DNA of 64,000 nucleotides. Source: Candidatus Poribacteria bacterium (lineage in GTDB: Bacteria; Poribacteria; WGA-4E; WGA-3G). The notes beneath the pieces were generated by a model, which was not told the origin of the DNA, made no database searches, and saw only the letters and a program-made list of their open reading frames with translations. The position numbers and the translations under genes are program-made. Position 1 is the first letter of the stretch; every line of letters starts with the position of its first letter. The stretch spans positions 1 through 64,000 of the forward strand of contig JAJEAG010000090.1 of the NCBI GenBank assembly GCA_022824265.1, given 5' to 3'. This document shows positions 46,271 through 56,196 of this stretch, piece after piece.

Positions 46271-47529
46271 ATTACCTCACCAGAACAATGTCTTTGATAA
46301 ACTACGATGAGTTAATTGCATTTATTGAATATCAGAATATACATTCTGGTGAAATAGATAAGTTTCGGCAAGCTTATGAAAACTATATAAAGACTGGAAA
46401 GTGGCAACCTGAGTATAAAGTCATAACATCTGGCACGTTAGACCTTGAAGGTGCAATGATAATGACACCAGATAACATAGAAGACGCGGACTATCAGGTT
46501 TATCTAATCGCTACAAATGAACGGAGTTTATGGAAACTATTACTTGCATTTCCAAGGAAAGCCGTTGGCTTGTTTAGTCCAACGGGTAATATAATAGAAG
46601 AAAGAGTCCAAGCAATATTTGAAGGAGAATTTATTCTAACAAAATACGGAAAATATTATCGTGGGATCAAACGTGGGAGTAAAGCAAAAGCAGAGCATCG
46701 AATTATATCAAAAAGAAAGGATAACATTGCAGCACAATTTCGAAAATTAACCTCGCTAAAAGGTAAAATTGACAATGCACAATATGTTTTGGAAGGGGAG
46801 ATGTTGGTAGAAAGGGCATTTTCAGATGGATTACCAATTGAAGCGATCCTGTATACAACAAATTATATATCAACACTTGATAGAAAGAACTTCCTAAACC
46901 AAGCAGTTAACGAAAATCTATCTTGCTATCAGGTGAACGACGGATTGATGGGTTCTATCACATCGACTCGACCAGTACCTTCAATCCTTGCCTCTGTGCA
47001 TCTCACTTATCCTCCCTTGCTAACTGATTCTGGACACCTAAACCTACATTTTAGTAAAAACTGTAGCCTATTAATTGCGGAAAATGTAAGTAACCCTGAT
47101 AATCTCGGTATGACACTACGCACTGCAGACGCTGCAGGTGTATCTGCTGTCTTAATATGTGGTGAAGGAGCAAGTCCTATCCACAAAAACTGTATACGCG
47201 CATCACGCGGTGCGGTCGGACGTATCCCGATATTCTATGCTACAGACACCATCCATTCAATTGACAAGCTAAAACAAGTTGGATGGAATATTATAGGGGC
47301 AACAGCAAGTGCAGAGATTGAACTCTACGATATGCAATTTCCATCTCCTACTGCAATAGTTGTTGGTAATGAGAATATAGGATTGTCTGAGGAAATACGA
47401 CTACAATGCACTGAATTAGTCCGAATCCCAATGGCAGCTGGACAATCGTCCTTAAATGTTGGTGTTGCAGCTGGCGTATTATTATTCGAACTAAATAGAC
47501 AGAAAATGATTAACGGAATAACTTCATAA
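46264..47529 (+). CDS. SpoU/TrmH-type RNA 2'-O-methyltransferase with N-terminal extension
   Basis: A 421-residue protein from ATG 46264, which overlaps the UbiA stop (ATGGTGA), so it is probably translationally coupled. Residues about 159-250 are the SpoU substrate-binding (L30e-like) domain; 265-421 is the SPOUT knot with motif 1 (NPDNLGMTLRTAD), motif 2 (VVGNENIGLSEE) and motif 3 (IPMAAGQSSLNVGVAAGV). It methylates ribose in rRNA or tRNA. The first ~158 residues are not part of a usual TrmH/RlmB protein. A longer frame begins at 46180, inside ubiA, and is unlikely. Confidence 0.87.
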   Translation: MVNYLTRTMSLINYDELIAFIEYQNIHSGEIDKFRQAYENYIKTGKWQPEYKVITSGTLDLEGAMIMTPDNIEDADYQVYLIATNERSLWKLLLAFPRKAVGLFSPTGNIIEERVQAIFEGEFILTKYGKYYRGIKRGSKAKAEHRIISKRKDNIAAQFRKLTSLKGKIDNAQYVLEGEMLVERAFSDGLPIEAILYTTNYISTLDRKNFLNQAVNENLSCYQVNDGLMGSITSTRPVPSILASVHLTYPPLLTDSGHLNLHFSKNCSLLIAENVSNPDNLGMTLRTADAAGVSAVLICGEGASPIHKNCIRASRGAVGRIPIFYATDTIHSIDKLKQVGWNIIGATASAEIELYDMQFPSPTAIVVGNENIGLSEEIRLQCTELVRIPMAAGQSSLNVGVAAGVLLFELNRQKMINGITS

Positions 47530-47610
47530 TCACGGTAACCTTTTAAGGAGAAATATTTGAAGGTAATTTGAAAGCAAATGACATCGGGATCCAATGCAAA
47601 ACATGAACAT

Positions 47611-47634
47611 GTAGGTCGGAGCGAGCGTAGCGAC
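47611..47634 (+). repeat. REP-like element with GTAG
   Basis: GTAG (47611-47614) then GTCG...CGAC with internal pairing. Related to 19241-19271. Intergenic, after the methyltransferase gene. Confidence 0.45.
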
Positions 47635-47711
47635 ATTTAATATAAACGCTTAGTAACACGCATCAACTTAGAAATCTTAAACTAAATATCACTGACTAAA
47701 AAATACTATCA

Positions 47712-47740
47712 TTGAAATTTCATAATAGAAATGATATAAT
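47712..47740 (+). promoter_or_regulatory. Sigma70-type promoter of the double-VWA gene
   Basis: TTGAAA (47712-47717), a 17-base spacer and TATAAT (47735-47740), about 58 bases before the ATG at 47799. Confidence 0.65.
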
Positions 47741-47798
47741 GAGTATAACAATTCTGCGAACATAAAATCATATAGAATAAACATATTGGAGGTGAATC

Positions 47799-50000
47799 AT
47801 GAATCGTTTTGAAAAGAAACAACGATCCCTAAATGCCTGCTTGATTGCAGGAATATTACATGTTTGTTTCGCTATCCTATTGACATTATTCTACTACACA
47901 CATCTAAGTTATGAAATTCATGATGTAGTGGACATGGAATTTATTGATATGGATAAAAATGTAAAACAACGCATATTAAAAAGACCTCCAAAGAAACCTC
48001 TAACACAAAAACAGACCAAAGAGTTTTCTGAATTCCGTCCAAAATTTGCTGACCTATCTGCATCATCAAATCTGATTGATGAAACCGTTAAACCATCTGA
48101 CGAAATACTCATGCATAATGCAACAGAAACGGTTTCTCCAACTGCAACCGAACTCCCTGATGTTACAACACAAGCAAGACTCCTAAATAGCAATGCTACA
48201 TCAATCGCTAAATCAGTGCAAAGTCCATTCGAGATAACTTCTGGAAAAGGAGTGGAAAGCCTTCGGCAACGGGTAAAAGGTAACGGTGATGGTGGATTTC
48301 ACAGGCTTGAATCTAAGGGAACAGCAGATATCGGTTCCATTGGTGAAGGGTTAGGAGATGGAAATAGTGATGGTGATGGAAACGGAAACGGTGGTACTAA
48401 TCCTTTTGGTGAAGCACTAAAACAGATCGCAGACCATATTATTAGTACACGCGAACTTGATAAAGTCAACGTGGTTTTTGTACTTGATACGAGTCAAAGT
48501 ATGCAGGATAACATACAACAGGTCGCAGACAATCTGTTTACAATGACTGATGCATTCGATCTTGTCAATCTGGAATACCACTTAGGTATGACTGAATTTA
48601 GTGTTCGACGCGAGGGACAAGAAATAAGAACACGTGCTCTTTTGCCAGATGTTAGCACACTACGTAGACGAATGAAAAATGTCAAATTGAGTGGAGATGA
48701 GAACGCACTTGATGCACTTTTACAGACATTTGACTTAATCGAATTTCACGCAGACGCAGATAGACATTTAATACTCGTTACTGATGAACAAGCAACAACA
48801 AGCATGAGACAAGAAGATGCCAAAAAGACGATGCAAACGAAGGTAATTGATCGGGCACAATTTGAGGAAGTAAGGGTTAATGTCCTTGGATTCCCCGAAC
48901 CCTTTCAACAAACCTTAGCGGAAACGACCGGTGGAACTTGGCAGGAAATACCCGGCAGTGTCCGAAGTGCTACTGCACTACCCAGTAATCGAGTTGGAAA
49001 CCAAAAGTTCCTAAAAGTATTTAGAGAAATTGCTGTAGATATACGCAAAAGTGGTGGAAAATCACTGTTCAGTCTTCATACAAAGTTCACTACGATCTTT
49101 TTAGATGGAATGTTTAATATTGAAAAATTAAAACAGGAATTATTTAACAATGGGATTGTATTGAAAGATCATATCATACAATCTGAAAATGCCGAAATAC
49201 TGCAAAATGTTGATAGTGATCTATGGATTATAATTGACCATGCAAACGGACTACTCTATGCGATACGCCGTGAAAAGAATAAAATTACAGTTTATGAAGC
49301 CAATTATCCTGAACATTGGAATATTGGAGAGGATCTTATCGCTCGAAAGCAACAAAGTGGCACAAGGTGGGTACTCTATGACCAACCGAATCGACAAAAT
49401 TATACCTTCATCAAAGACAAAGATCTTCTCGCTGTCCACATAGGAGGACAGCCTGGAACCGCTTCCAACGCTTCATCAGAACCCGTCGTCGACATTGTTG
49501 TAATGTTAGACTACAGTCGGAGCATGGGTGGGAAATCGCAGGCAATTATGCTCGGATTAAGCACACTTATCGGAAGGTTGTCTATTTTTCCCTTAAAATA
49601 CCGCGTAGGATTAATCCGTTTCGCAGAAGCAAAAGATGCTATTAAAGCAGTTGATGGTGAAATTGTCAGCCAAATGCCACTCAACGAGGTTGTTATCGAA
49701 CAACTGTTGGCTGATCCATTTGGTGGAGATGAACATCTGACAAACGCAATCGTGGATGGGTTACCAAAAATGAGATTTAGTCCTTACGCTAAGCGATTCC
49801 TACTCATTCTGACCGATGAACCTACAAAAGGAAAATACACCGCTGAACAAGCACTAAATCTATGCAGATCCTACGGAATAAAGGTATATGTAATAGGGCA
49901 CCCAAATCCTGACGATTTACAAACAAAACTTGCAAATGAAACTAAGGGACTGTTCTATACAATGCCTAATCATTTAGAGAAAGACTATCCTAACCAATAA
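47799..50000 (+). CDS. TonB-like anchored protein with two VWA domains
   Basis: A 733-residue protein: one N-terminal membrane segment (about 14-35), a Pro/Lys-rich stretch (KRPPKKP) like TonB, a long Gly/Asp/Asn-rich linker (about 155-215), VWA domain 1 (MIDAS DTSQS, about 230-400), a beta-rich middle and VWA domain 2 (MIDAS DYSRS, about 568-725). No other recognised domain. It would lie in the periplasm, tethered to the inner membrane. AGGTG precedes the ATG. A role in moving or sensing an envelope component is possible; nothing specific can be assigned. Confidence 0.75.
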   Translation: MNRFEKKQRSLNACLIAGILHVCFAILLTLFYYTHLSYEIHDVVDMEFIDMDKNVKQRILKRPPKKPLTQKQTKEFSEFRPKFADLSASSNLIDETVKPSDEILMHNATETVSPTATELPDVTTQARLLNSNATSIAKSVQSPFEITSGKGVESLRQRVKGNGDGGFHRLESKGTADIGSIGEGLGDGNSDGDGNGNGGTNPFGEALKQIADHIISTRELDKVNVVFVLDTSQSMQDNIQQVADNLFTMTDAFDLVNLEYHLGMTEFSVRREGQEIRTRALLPDVSTLRRRMKNVKLSGDENALDALLQTFDLIEFHADADRHLILVTDEQATTSMRQEDAKKTMQTKVIDRAQFEEVRVNVLGFPEPFQQTLAETTGGTWQEIPGSVRSATALPSNRVGNQKFLKVFREIAVDIRKSGGKSLFSLHTKFTTIFLDGMFNIEKLKQELFNNGIVLKDHIIQSENAEILQNVDSDLWIIIDHANGLLYAIRREKNKITVYEANYPEHWNIGEDLIARKQQSGTRWVLYDQPNRQNYTFIKDKDLLAVHIGGQPGTASNASSEPVVDIVVMLDYSRSMGGKSQAIMLGLSTLIGRLSIFPLKYRVGLIRFAEAKDAIKAVDGEIVSQMPLNEVVIEQLLADPFGGDEHLTNAIVDGLPKMRFSPYAKRFLLILTDEPTKGKYTAEQALNLCRSYGIKVYVIGHPNPDDLQTKLANETKGLFYTMPNHLEKDYPNQ

Positions 50001-50026
50001 ATTGTAGAGAAAGGGTTTTTATATTA

Positions 50027-50545
50027 ATGTCGACTTCAACAAGTACACAGCAACACAGAGAGATTGCAGCCGAACAAGGACCTGTTTCGGTTGCAATAGT
50101 AACAGTAAGCGATTCACGCACGCCAGAAACAGACACTAACGCAGTATTTCTACGCGAACAACTTGAGTCCGAAGGAAACGGTGTAGTCGCATATCAGATA
50201 ATCAAAGATGAACCTGACCAAGTATCTGATGTATTGGACAAAATGGCTGAGACCAATGCACAGGTGATTATTTTTAACGGTGGCACCGGTATTGCCCCGC
50301 GAGACACTACTTTTGATGTTCTCAATCGCAAATTAGAAAAGACATTACCTGGGTTTGGTGAACTCTTCAGAATGTTCAGTTATGACCAAGTAGGTGCTGC
50401 AGCAATGTTATCACGCGCAACAGCAGGTGTCTATAGAGGAAAGGTTGTTATCTCAACACCTGGATCAAATGCAGCTGTTCGGTTAGCATGGGAAAAACTA
50501 ATTGGTCCTGAACTTGAACATTTGGCTTGGGAAGTTGGACGTTGA
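50027..50545 (+). CDS. moaB: Molybdenum cofactor biosynthesis protein MoaB/MogA family
   Basis: A 172-residue MPT-binding fold protein with [27 protein letters not shown] and [17 protein letters not shown]. It adenylylates molybdopterin or helps insert molybdenum. It starts 26 bases after the double-VWA gene and ends 8 bases before the convergent ecfT stop. No other Mo-cofactor gene is in the window. Confidence 0.9.
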   Translation: MSTSTSTQQHREIAAEQGPVSVAIVTVSDSRTPETDTNAVFLREQLESEGNGVVAYQIIKDEPDQVSDVLDKMAETNAQVIIFNGGTGIAPRDTTFDVLNRKLEKTLPGFGELFRMFSYDQVGAAAMLSRATAGVYRGKVVISTPGSNAAVRLAWEKLIGPELEHLAWEVGR

Positions 50546-50553
50546 TATATGCA

Positions 50554-51447
50554 CTACAGAATCTCACGGGTAAAGGTATACAAACCCCTTAACCAAGACC
50601 CATAATAGATGCCATTCGCATAACAGAAATATAGCACTTTCAATGCAACAACACATATCAAGCAAAGGGACAGTACCGCAATCAAACCATAGTCTAACCT
50701 ACCCATCTGTGATGACCGCAGAGATGTCCTTTGCATCGAAGTCTCTGGAGAGAATCCTCTACTCTCCACCGATTCTCCGAGGTTTGTCGCATGTCGTATA
50801 TTTCCTGCTAAGATAGGACGAAAACTATTGATGACACCCCGCACAGATGCAAACAGATTGAACCGTAGATAACGAAACCCTCTTAATCTCTGTGAACGTA
50901 TTACAGCAGCAGCTTCAGAGGCAATCACGGGTATAAAGTGTAAAGCAGTTGTCACCATAAATGCAAGTGCACCCGGCACACGCAATTGTGACAAAGCAAG
51001 AAGTAGGTCGCGCGGTTGTGTGCTCCACACAATATAACAACCGATAACAAGCGTAGAATTGAACCTTAATGATTGAATAATCCCGTGAAACAACCCCTCA
51101 CGATACACATGAATACCACCTGTCCACTTACCGATGAGAGGAAAATCTATAGGGACGAGTGTAATCAATACCGTGCGAGGAAATGCATTATAGAATATGC
51201 CTTGACTGTAAATGAGTCCCCAAGTGGTAAAGAAAAGGAAGATCAACAGTAATCGAATTTGCTTTAGAGTAGGTATAGATGAGGCAACGAGTAGGAGGCT
51301 TGCCAGAAAACAGACTAACAACGCAGATGGACTGTCCAGCAAAATAACAAGACAGCCGATTATCATCATGATGAGTATTTTAGTTCTGGATTCCAGTTTA
51401 GATTTACATATAAACATTTTGATTATACACTTTTTTAGAAGATCCAA
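50554..51447 (-). CDS. ecfT: Energy-coupling factor transporter membrane subunit EcfT
   Basis: A 297-residue membrane protein with about five hydrophobic segments and the EcfT coupling motifs around SQRLRGFRYLR and 'ESVESRGF', which contact the two ATPases. With EcfA and a substrate-binding S protein it imports a vitamin or metal. The start is uncertain: TTG 51447 lies 13 bases after AGGA; an ATG ten codons further in (51417) lacks a good ribosome site. It is in the same frame as the upstream ecfA, separated only by TAG and five codons. No S component is in the window. Confidence 0.87.
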   Translation of the reverse strand: MDLLKKCIIKMFICKSKLESRTKILIMMIIGCLVILLDSPSALLVCFLASLLLVASSIPTLKQIRLLLIFLFFTTWGLIYSQGIFYNAFPRTVLITLVPIDFPLIGKWTGGIHVYREGLFHGIIQSLRFNSTLVIGCYIVWSTQPRDLLLALSQLRVPGALAFMVTTALHFIPVIASEAAAVIRSQRLRGFRYLRFNLFASVRGVINSFRPILAGNIRHATNLGESVESRGFSPETSMQRTSLRSSQMGRLDYGLIAVLSLCLICVVALKVLYFCYANGIYYGSWLRGLYTFTREIL

Positions 51448-51462
51448 GAAACGTTCAATATC

Positions 51463-52983
51463 CTAAAACGTCAACGAACACTTTTCGATTAGTTCCTGAT
51501 CATTAAATGCAGTAATAGGTGATCCATCATAAATTAATTTTCCTTCATGCATCAATAGGACGCGATCCGCATATTTCTGGGTGAGTTCAATGTTATGCGT
51601 GGCAAACATAAGGGTTTTATTCTGTTGTCGGATCTGATTACAGAGTCTGTCCATTATACTTTGTAAGTGTCGAGCATCTTGACCAGATGTCGGTTCATCA
51701 AGTAAGAATATATCGGGATGTAGTGAAAAAGTTGACGCAACTGCAACGCGTTGCCGTTGACCGCGAGAAAGAGAATACGGTGCTTCTTCCGCAAAATCAG
51801 ACAACCTAAACTGAGTCAACATGTCATTGACTAAGGCATTCAGTTTGTCAGATTTTACCTTAAGATTCTTGGGACCAAATTTCACCTCACTCCTTACTGT
51901 CTCAGCTTGCAACAATAGGTCGGGATTCTGGAATACTATTCCTACTTTGCCAGCAAATTTGCGAAGTTTTATTCGTTGCGTTGTCTTTCCATCAACGTTG
52001 ACTTCACCGGCTGTAGGTCTCAGCAAACCGCATATCAGATGGAGTAAAGTTGTTTTACCTGAACCATTTTCTCCCATTACAGCAACGACTTCTCCACGTG
52101 ACACCTTTAAAGAAACATCACTGACAGCATCCATATCACTGTTTGGATATTGAAAATGTAGGTTTTGGACATCAAGTATAGTCCCATTAGAATGCTGTAA
52201 TGAAGTGCGTTTTGTGAACATCGGTGTGGTAGTATCTGTTGAATCTGGCATCTCAACACCTAAGTTATGGAAAATTGTATCGTCTTGAAACGCTTCATTT
52301 TTTGGTAAGTCTAAGCGTAAATTTCCCTCATGCATCAACCACACACGGTTACATAGATGTTGTACCTGTTTGACTCGGTGTGTTGCTAATACAATAGTAA
52401 TTCCGAGATCAGTATTCAATTGTTTGACAATGTTGAGAATATCTCTTGTCGCGCGTGGATCCAGATGACTTGTAGGTTCATCAAGCAGTAAAACCTGTGG
52501 TTGCATTGCACAGATTGATGCAAGTGCTACACGTTGTTTCTCTCCTCCAGAGAGTTCTGCAATACGTCTATTTTCAAACCCACTCAGACCTACCTGTTCT
52601 AAGGCTGTAGTTATCCGTTGTCTGATTTTATCAGGTGGAATACCAAGATTCTCGAGTCCAAATGCGATTTCATCTTCTACCAGTGTACAAAACAATTGAT
52701 CATCAGGATTTTGAAAGAGAAGGGACACTTGTTGACATGTTGTTGCGAGGGGTTGCGTGGAAACGTCAGAATTGTTAATACAGACAGTTCCAATGAGTGT
52801 TCCACCAGAGGAATGAGGAATCAGTCCGTTTATGGTGCGGAGAAATGTAGATTTACCACATCCTGTTGGACCTGTTAGCAGCACAAAGTCACTTGGTAAG
52901 ATCTGAGTATTGATGCCATCAAGTGTTGGTGTTTCACGGCTTGGATAAGTATAGGAGAGATCTTCAATCTGAATTGGAACCAT
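51463..52983 (-). CDS. ecfA: Fused EcfA-EcfA' ATPase
   Basis: A 506-residue protein with two ABC ATPase domains in one chain. Domain 1 has Walker A GPTGCGKST (38-46), LSGGEKQR and LLLDEPT; domain 2 has GENGSGKTT (about 296-304), LSRGQRQR and FLLDEPT. Such fusions replace the EcfA1/EcfA2 pair. In the middle gene of a radical SAM-ecfA-ecfT run: 22 bases after the radical SAM stop. No clear ribosome site precedes ATG. Confidence 0.93.
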   Translation of the reverse strand: MVPIQIEDLSYTYPSRETPTLDGINTQILPSDFVLLTGPTGCGKSTFLRTINGLIPHSSGGTLIGTVCINNSDVSTQPLATTCQQVSLLFQNPDDQLFCTLVEDEIAFGLENLGIPPDKIRQRITTALEQVGLSGFENRRIAELSGGEKQRVALASICAMQPQVLLLDEPTSHLDPRATRDILNIVKQLNTDLGITIVLATHRVKQVQHLCNRVWLMHEGNLRLDLPKNEAFQDDTIFHNLGVEMPDSTDTTTPMFTKRTSLQHSNGTILDVQNLHFQYPNSDMDAVSDVSLKVSRGEVVAVMGENGSGKTTLLHLICGLLRPTAGEVNVDGKTTQRIKLRKFAGKVGIVFQNPDLLLQAETVRSEVKFGPKNLKVKSDKLNALVNDMLTQFRLSDFAEEAPYSLSRGQRQRVAVASTFSLHPDIFLLDEPTSGQDARHLQSIMDRLCNQIRQQNKTLMFATHNIELTQKYADRVLLMHEGKLIYDGSPITAFNDQELIEKCSLTF

Positions 52984-53005
52984 GATAACATAGAAATGTC
53001 AAATG

Positions 53006-54991
53006 TTAGGTTTGCAATTCTTCAATCTGAAATGGTATGGAACCGAAACGTTGCTCTAAATAATTGGATATGGATTCCGTGAAAGCATCAAAGGTTTCCT
53101 GAAGGTTCTGTTTGAAATCAGCATGGAGTTGTGTTTGTTGTGTGCGGACACGGGTTAAGAGATTGCTAACATACGCTTGTAACTCGCCAATTCGTTCACT
53201 TTGTGCTTTTGCAAATGCAGCAACCGCTTCTTTAAATGCCGTCAATTCTGCCTCTAAATATTCGGTAAACAAGGAATCATGAAAATTGGCAAGTGCGTTA
53301 TGTGCTGCATATTGAAAATCTATATGTATAGTTTCGTATTCTTTCTTAACTCTTGTGCTAAGTTGTAATGCATATTTCTGCAATTCCTGTATCCTATCAC
53401 CTTGAGAATTAACATATTGTGCAATTTTTGTTTTGTAGGACTCCAATTCGCCACTCAGAAACGTTCTAAAATCTTCTACTGCAACTGTATGACGTGTCAT
53501 TTTTTCCAGATGGTAACCCATGACTGCTAATTTTACAGCTTCAGGAAACATTTTTCTATCAAGTTTTATTGTTCGAGCTAAAAATTTTGCATATTCTATT
53601 CCCTGTCTGGAGAAGAGTTGTCGCTTGATTGATATCAAAAATGCACGTACTTCTTCTTTCTTTATAGGTCTAACATTATGTGGAGTACGTGGCATGTGTT
53701 TGAGTAAAGTATAACAGCGATCAAAGTAGTTCCTCAAAGTGGGGTCATAAAGTGTTGAAATAACACGTCGGTATTCTTGGATAAGTTGCTCACGCGGCAT
53801 TTCAGGGATAAAATTCAAACTCATATCTGTATTGTTACCACTGGACTCTACAAGTAATCTGTCTTCTATTTTCAGTCTGTGCCACAGATCGGTTTCTTTC
53901 AACGCTGTGAGTAAGCCAGCCATAGCCATTGGGATGCCAGCATTCTGAATAAAATTAATGTGAGAGTCAAATTCTGTGTCCCCATCAAGACCTATAATAA
54001 ATCCTCCAGTCACCTCCAAACCTGAATTCTGTATTTTTCTAATAGCGTTTAACAGGTAACTTCCCGCTTCCTCTTCTTTACTTGTGTTTTGTCCTTTAGA
54101 AGTTGTGATCAATGCTTCTTCATTTGGTGTTTCAATTCCAAGGAAAACCATATTAAATCCTGCAGCTGTCATTGCGTCAAGCATCTCTGGTATTTCAACA
54201 AGATTCACACTCGCTTCGGTATAAAGTGTAAATGGGAAGTCGCGTTCCTTTTGCCATTCCTGAACTGCTGGCAGTAACCGCATTGCATCACGTTTGTTAC
54301 CAATAAAATTGTCATCAACAACGAACATAGCCCCTCTCCAACCAAGTTTATACAGTAATTCAAACTCATTGAGCATTTGTTCATTGCTTTTTGTGCGTGG
54401 TACTCGACCAAACAACTTGGTAATGTCACAAAATTCACAGTTGAATGGACATCCACGAGAGAATTGGAGTGCCATTGAACCATAAGCGTTTATATCAATA
54501 AGGTCGTATCGGGGTGGAGGAGTCTTTGTTATATCTGGTTTTCTTGTTTCCTTGTAAACTTCATCAGCAGAACCACTTTGAAAATCTGTCAAGAAATCTT
54601 CAAATATTTCCTCAACCTCTCCAAATAGAAAATGGTCAACTGTTCCATCACACTCTTCTTTGATATTGTCATAGTAAGATGTAGGATGAGGACCACCAGC
54701 GATTATTGGCACATCTGCCCGGTTGCATCGTTCTACTACCTCATATAACGATTCCTTCTGTACAATCATTGTTGACGTGAGAACCATGTCTGCCCAATCG
54801 AGATGTTCATCAGTTAACGTGTCAATGTTCATATCAACGACTTGTAAGTTGTAATTATTAGGGAACATTCCGGCAATGGTCAACAAACCAAGGGGTGGCA
54901 TTGAAGATTTTTTACCGAGGAATTCTAAGGCATATTTAAATCCCCAATAAGAAGGCGGGAATTTAGGATAGACGAATAAGGCATTTGGCAT
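53006..54991 (-). CDS. B12-binding-type radical SAM protein with C-terminal helical extension
   Basis: A 661-residue protein from ATG 54991 (the TTG sixteen codons upstream is less likely; AGGAG at 55004-55008 precedes the ATG). An N-terminal cobalamin-binding-like Rossmann domain (about 1-135, lacking an obvious DxHxxG), a radical SAM core with Cys181-x3-Cys185-x2-Cys188 (GCPFNCEFC), a DUF4070 domain ('MPREQLIQEYRRV', 'YFDRCYTLL', about 400-470), then a helical extension (about 530-661) with an internal repeat. Members of this group methylate or rearrange lipids or cofactors; the substrate is not known here. Confidence 0.88.
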   Translation of the reverse strand: MPNALFVYPKFPPSYWGFKYALEFLGKKSSMPPLGLLTIAGMFPNNYNLQVVDMNIDTLTDEHLDWADMVLTSTMIVQKESLYEVVERCNRADVPIIAGGPHPTSYYDNIKEECDGTVDHFLFGEVEEIFEDFLTDFQSGSADEVYKETRKPDITKTPPPRYDLIDINAYGSMALQFSRGCPFNCEFCDITKLFGRVPRTKSNEQMLNEFELLYKLGWRGAMFVVDDNFIGNKRDAMRLLPAVQEWQKERDFPFTLYTEASVNLVEIPEMLDAMTAAGFNMVFLGIETPNEEALITTSKGQNTSKEEEAGSYLLNAIRKIQNSGLEVTGGFIIGLDGDTEFDSHINFIQNAGIPMAMAGLLTALKETDLWHRLKIEDRLLVESSGNNTDMSLNFIPEMPREQLIQEYRRVISTLYDPTLRNYFDRCYTLLKHMPRTPHNVRPIKKEEVRAFLISIKRQLFSRQGIEYAKFLARTIKLDRKMFPEAVKLAVMGYHLEKMTRHTVAVEDFRTFLSGELESYKTKIAQYVNSQGDRIQELQKYALQLSTRVKKEYETIHIDFQYAAHNALANFHDSLFTEYLEAELTAFKEAVAAFAKAQSERIGELQAYVSNLLTRVRTQQTQLHADFKQNLQETFDAFTESISNYLEQRFGSIPFQIEELQT

Positions 54992-55081
54992 AATATATAC
55001 AATACTCCTAATGGGTAAATAAAACACCCATCTTGCCAATAGTTTTAGAAGAATAAAGTGATTAGTTATATTTCACTATGT

Positions 55082-55110
55082 ATGATACTACAATTTAGAG
55101 TTTATGTCAA
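55082..55110 (-). promoter_or_regulatory. Sigma70-type promoter of the radical SAM-ecf run
   Basis: Minus strand: TTGACA (55105-55110), a 17-base spacer and TATCAT (55082-55087), about 90 bases before the ATG at 54991. Confidence 0.65.
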
Positions 55111-55141
55111 ATATTTCGTTTTGTCCTCATACTTAAGAAAT

Positions 55142-55170
55142 TTGACAAACCCGGTAATTCTGATTACAAT
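55142..55170 (+). promoter_or_regulatory. Sigma70-type promoter of the Cache lipoprotein
   Basis: TTGACA (55142-55147), a 17-base spacer and TACAAT (55165-55170), 33 bases before the TTG start. Confidence 0.7.
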
Positions 55171-55203
55171 TCAGTGAGAATAATTATATGAAGGAGTTAC
55201 AAA

Positions 55204-56145
55204 TTGAGGAATTATTTCATAATACTGCTTGTTCTCACACTTACAGTGATATATACTACTGGATGTGAGAAGCAAATGGTAGATTCTGTGATGGATGTTG
55301 TCGATCAACCCGATGTACCATCAAAGGATGATCCTGAGGCGTATGCTGTTGCATTAGTTCAATCTGCCATTGATCTATACAAATCTGATGGTAAAGATGC
55401 CGTAATATCCTATCACAATGATCCTGCGAATATTGATGGTCAATGGTATGTGTTCATAACTGATGAAAACGACATCTTTATCGCACATGCTCAGAGTCCA
55501 CATTTGATAGATCAAGATCTTAAAGTACTGCCAGGAATTGATAGGTTAGACCTTGGGGCTGAAATAGCTATGGCGACAGAAGAAGGGAAGTGGACTGATT
55601 ATTTGTGGCCGAATCCAGAAACAAACAAATTGGAACAAAAGCGGACCTGGTCAATTCGGTATGATGGATACCTATTTGCTTCTGGATATTATGTGCCGTG
55701 GAAACCAGATCCTGCGACACCTCCTGTTGTTTCAAAAGAAGATCCAGCGGCGTATACACATGCAATTGTCTTGGAAGCAATTGCGCGTTACGAATATACT
55801 GGAAAAGAAGCCACTGCGACCTACTACAACGATAAAACTAATATAGATGGTCAGTGGTATGTATTTATTACTGATGAAAACGATCACTTTGTCGCACACG
55901 CGCCAAGACCAGACTTCATAGGTACAGATCTCAAAGATGTTGAATGGCTTGATGAGGATGTTGAACGTCATGATGGGTCAACATTAGGTACAAAAATTGC
56001 TATGGCTTCCGTAACAGGAGACTGGATTGATTATTTGTGGCCAAATCCGGAAAGTGGTGTAACTGAACTGAAACGCACCTGGGCGATCCGACACGATGGG
56101 TATCTGTTCGGTTCAGGTTATTACATTTCAACTGAAACACAATAA
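55204..56145 (+). CDS. Lipoprotein with two tandem Cache-like domains
   Basis: A 313-residue lipoprotein starting at TTG, which is supported by AAGGAG eight bases upstream and by a lipobox (TTGC, Cys21). Two near-identical units follow (about 40-160 and 175-310), each with 'DPxAYAxAxVxxAI', 'NIDGQWYVFITDEND' and 'GYLFGSGYY', typical of Cache sensor folds. With no membrane or signalling domain attached, it would bind a ligand at the membrane face. It has its own promoter and terminator, so it is a single-gene unit. Confidence 0.82.
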   Translation: MRNYFIILLVLTLTVIYTTGCEKQMVDSVMDVVDQPDVPSKDDPEAYAVALVQSAIDLYKSDGKDAVISYHNDPANIDGQWYVFITDENDIFIAHAQSPHLIDQDLKVLPGIDRLDLGAEIAMATEEGKWTDYLWPNPETNKLEQKRTWSIRYDGYLFASGYYVPWKPDPATPPVVSKEDPAAYTHAIVLEAIARYEYTGKEATATYYNDKTNIDGQWYVFITDENDHFVAHAPRPDFIGTDLKDVEWLDEDVERHDGSTLGTKIAMASVTGDWIDYLWPNPESGVTELKRTWAIRHDGYLFGSGYYISTETQ

Positions 56146-56196
56146 GCAATGGAAAATTAGCATGTTTCTTATTAACACTTCTTGTGTTCTTTGCTG

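Noticed and set aside
47325-47636. 103-residue minus-strand frame
   Set aside because: Begins in a REP-like element and runs antisense to the methyltransferase.
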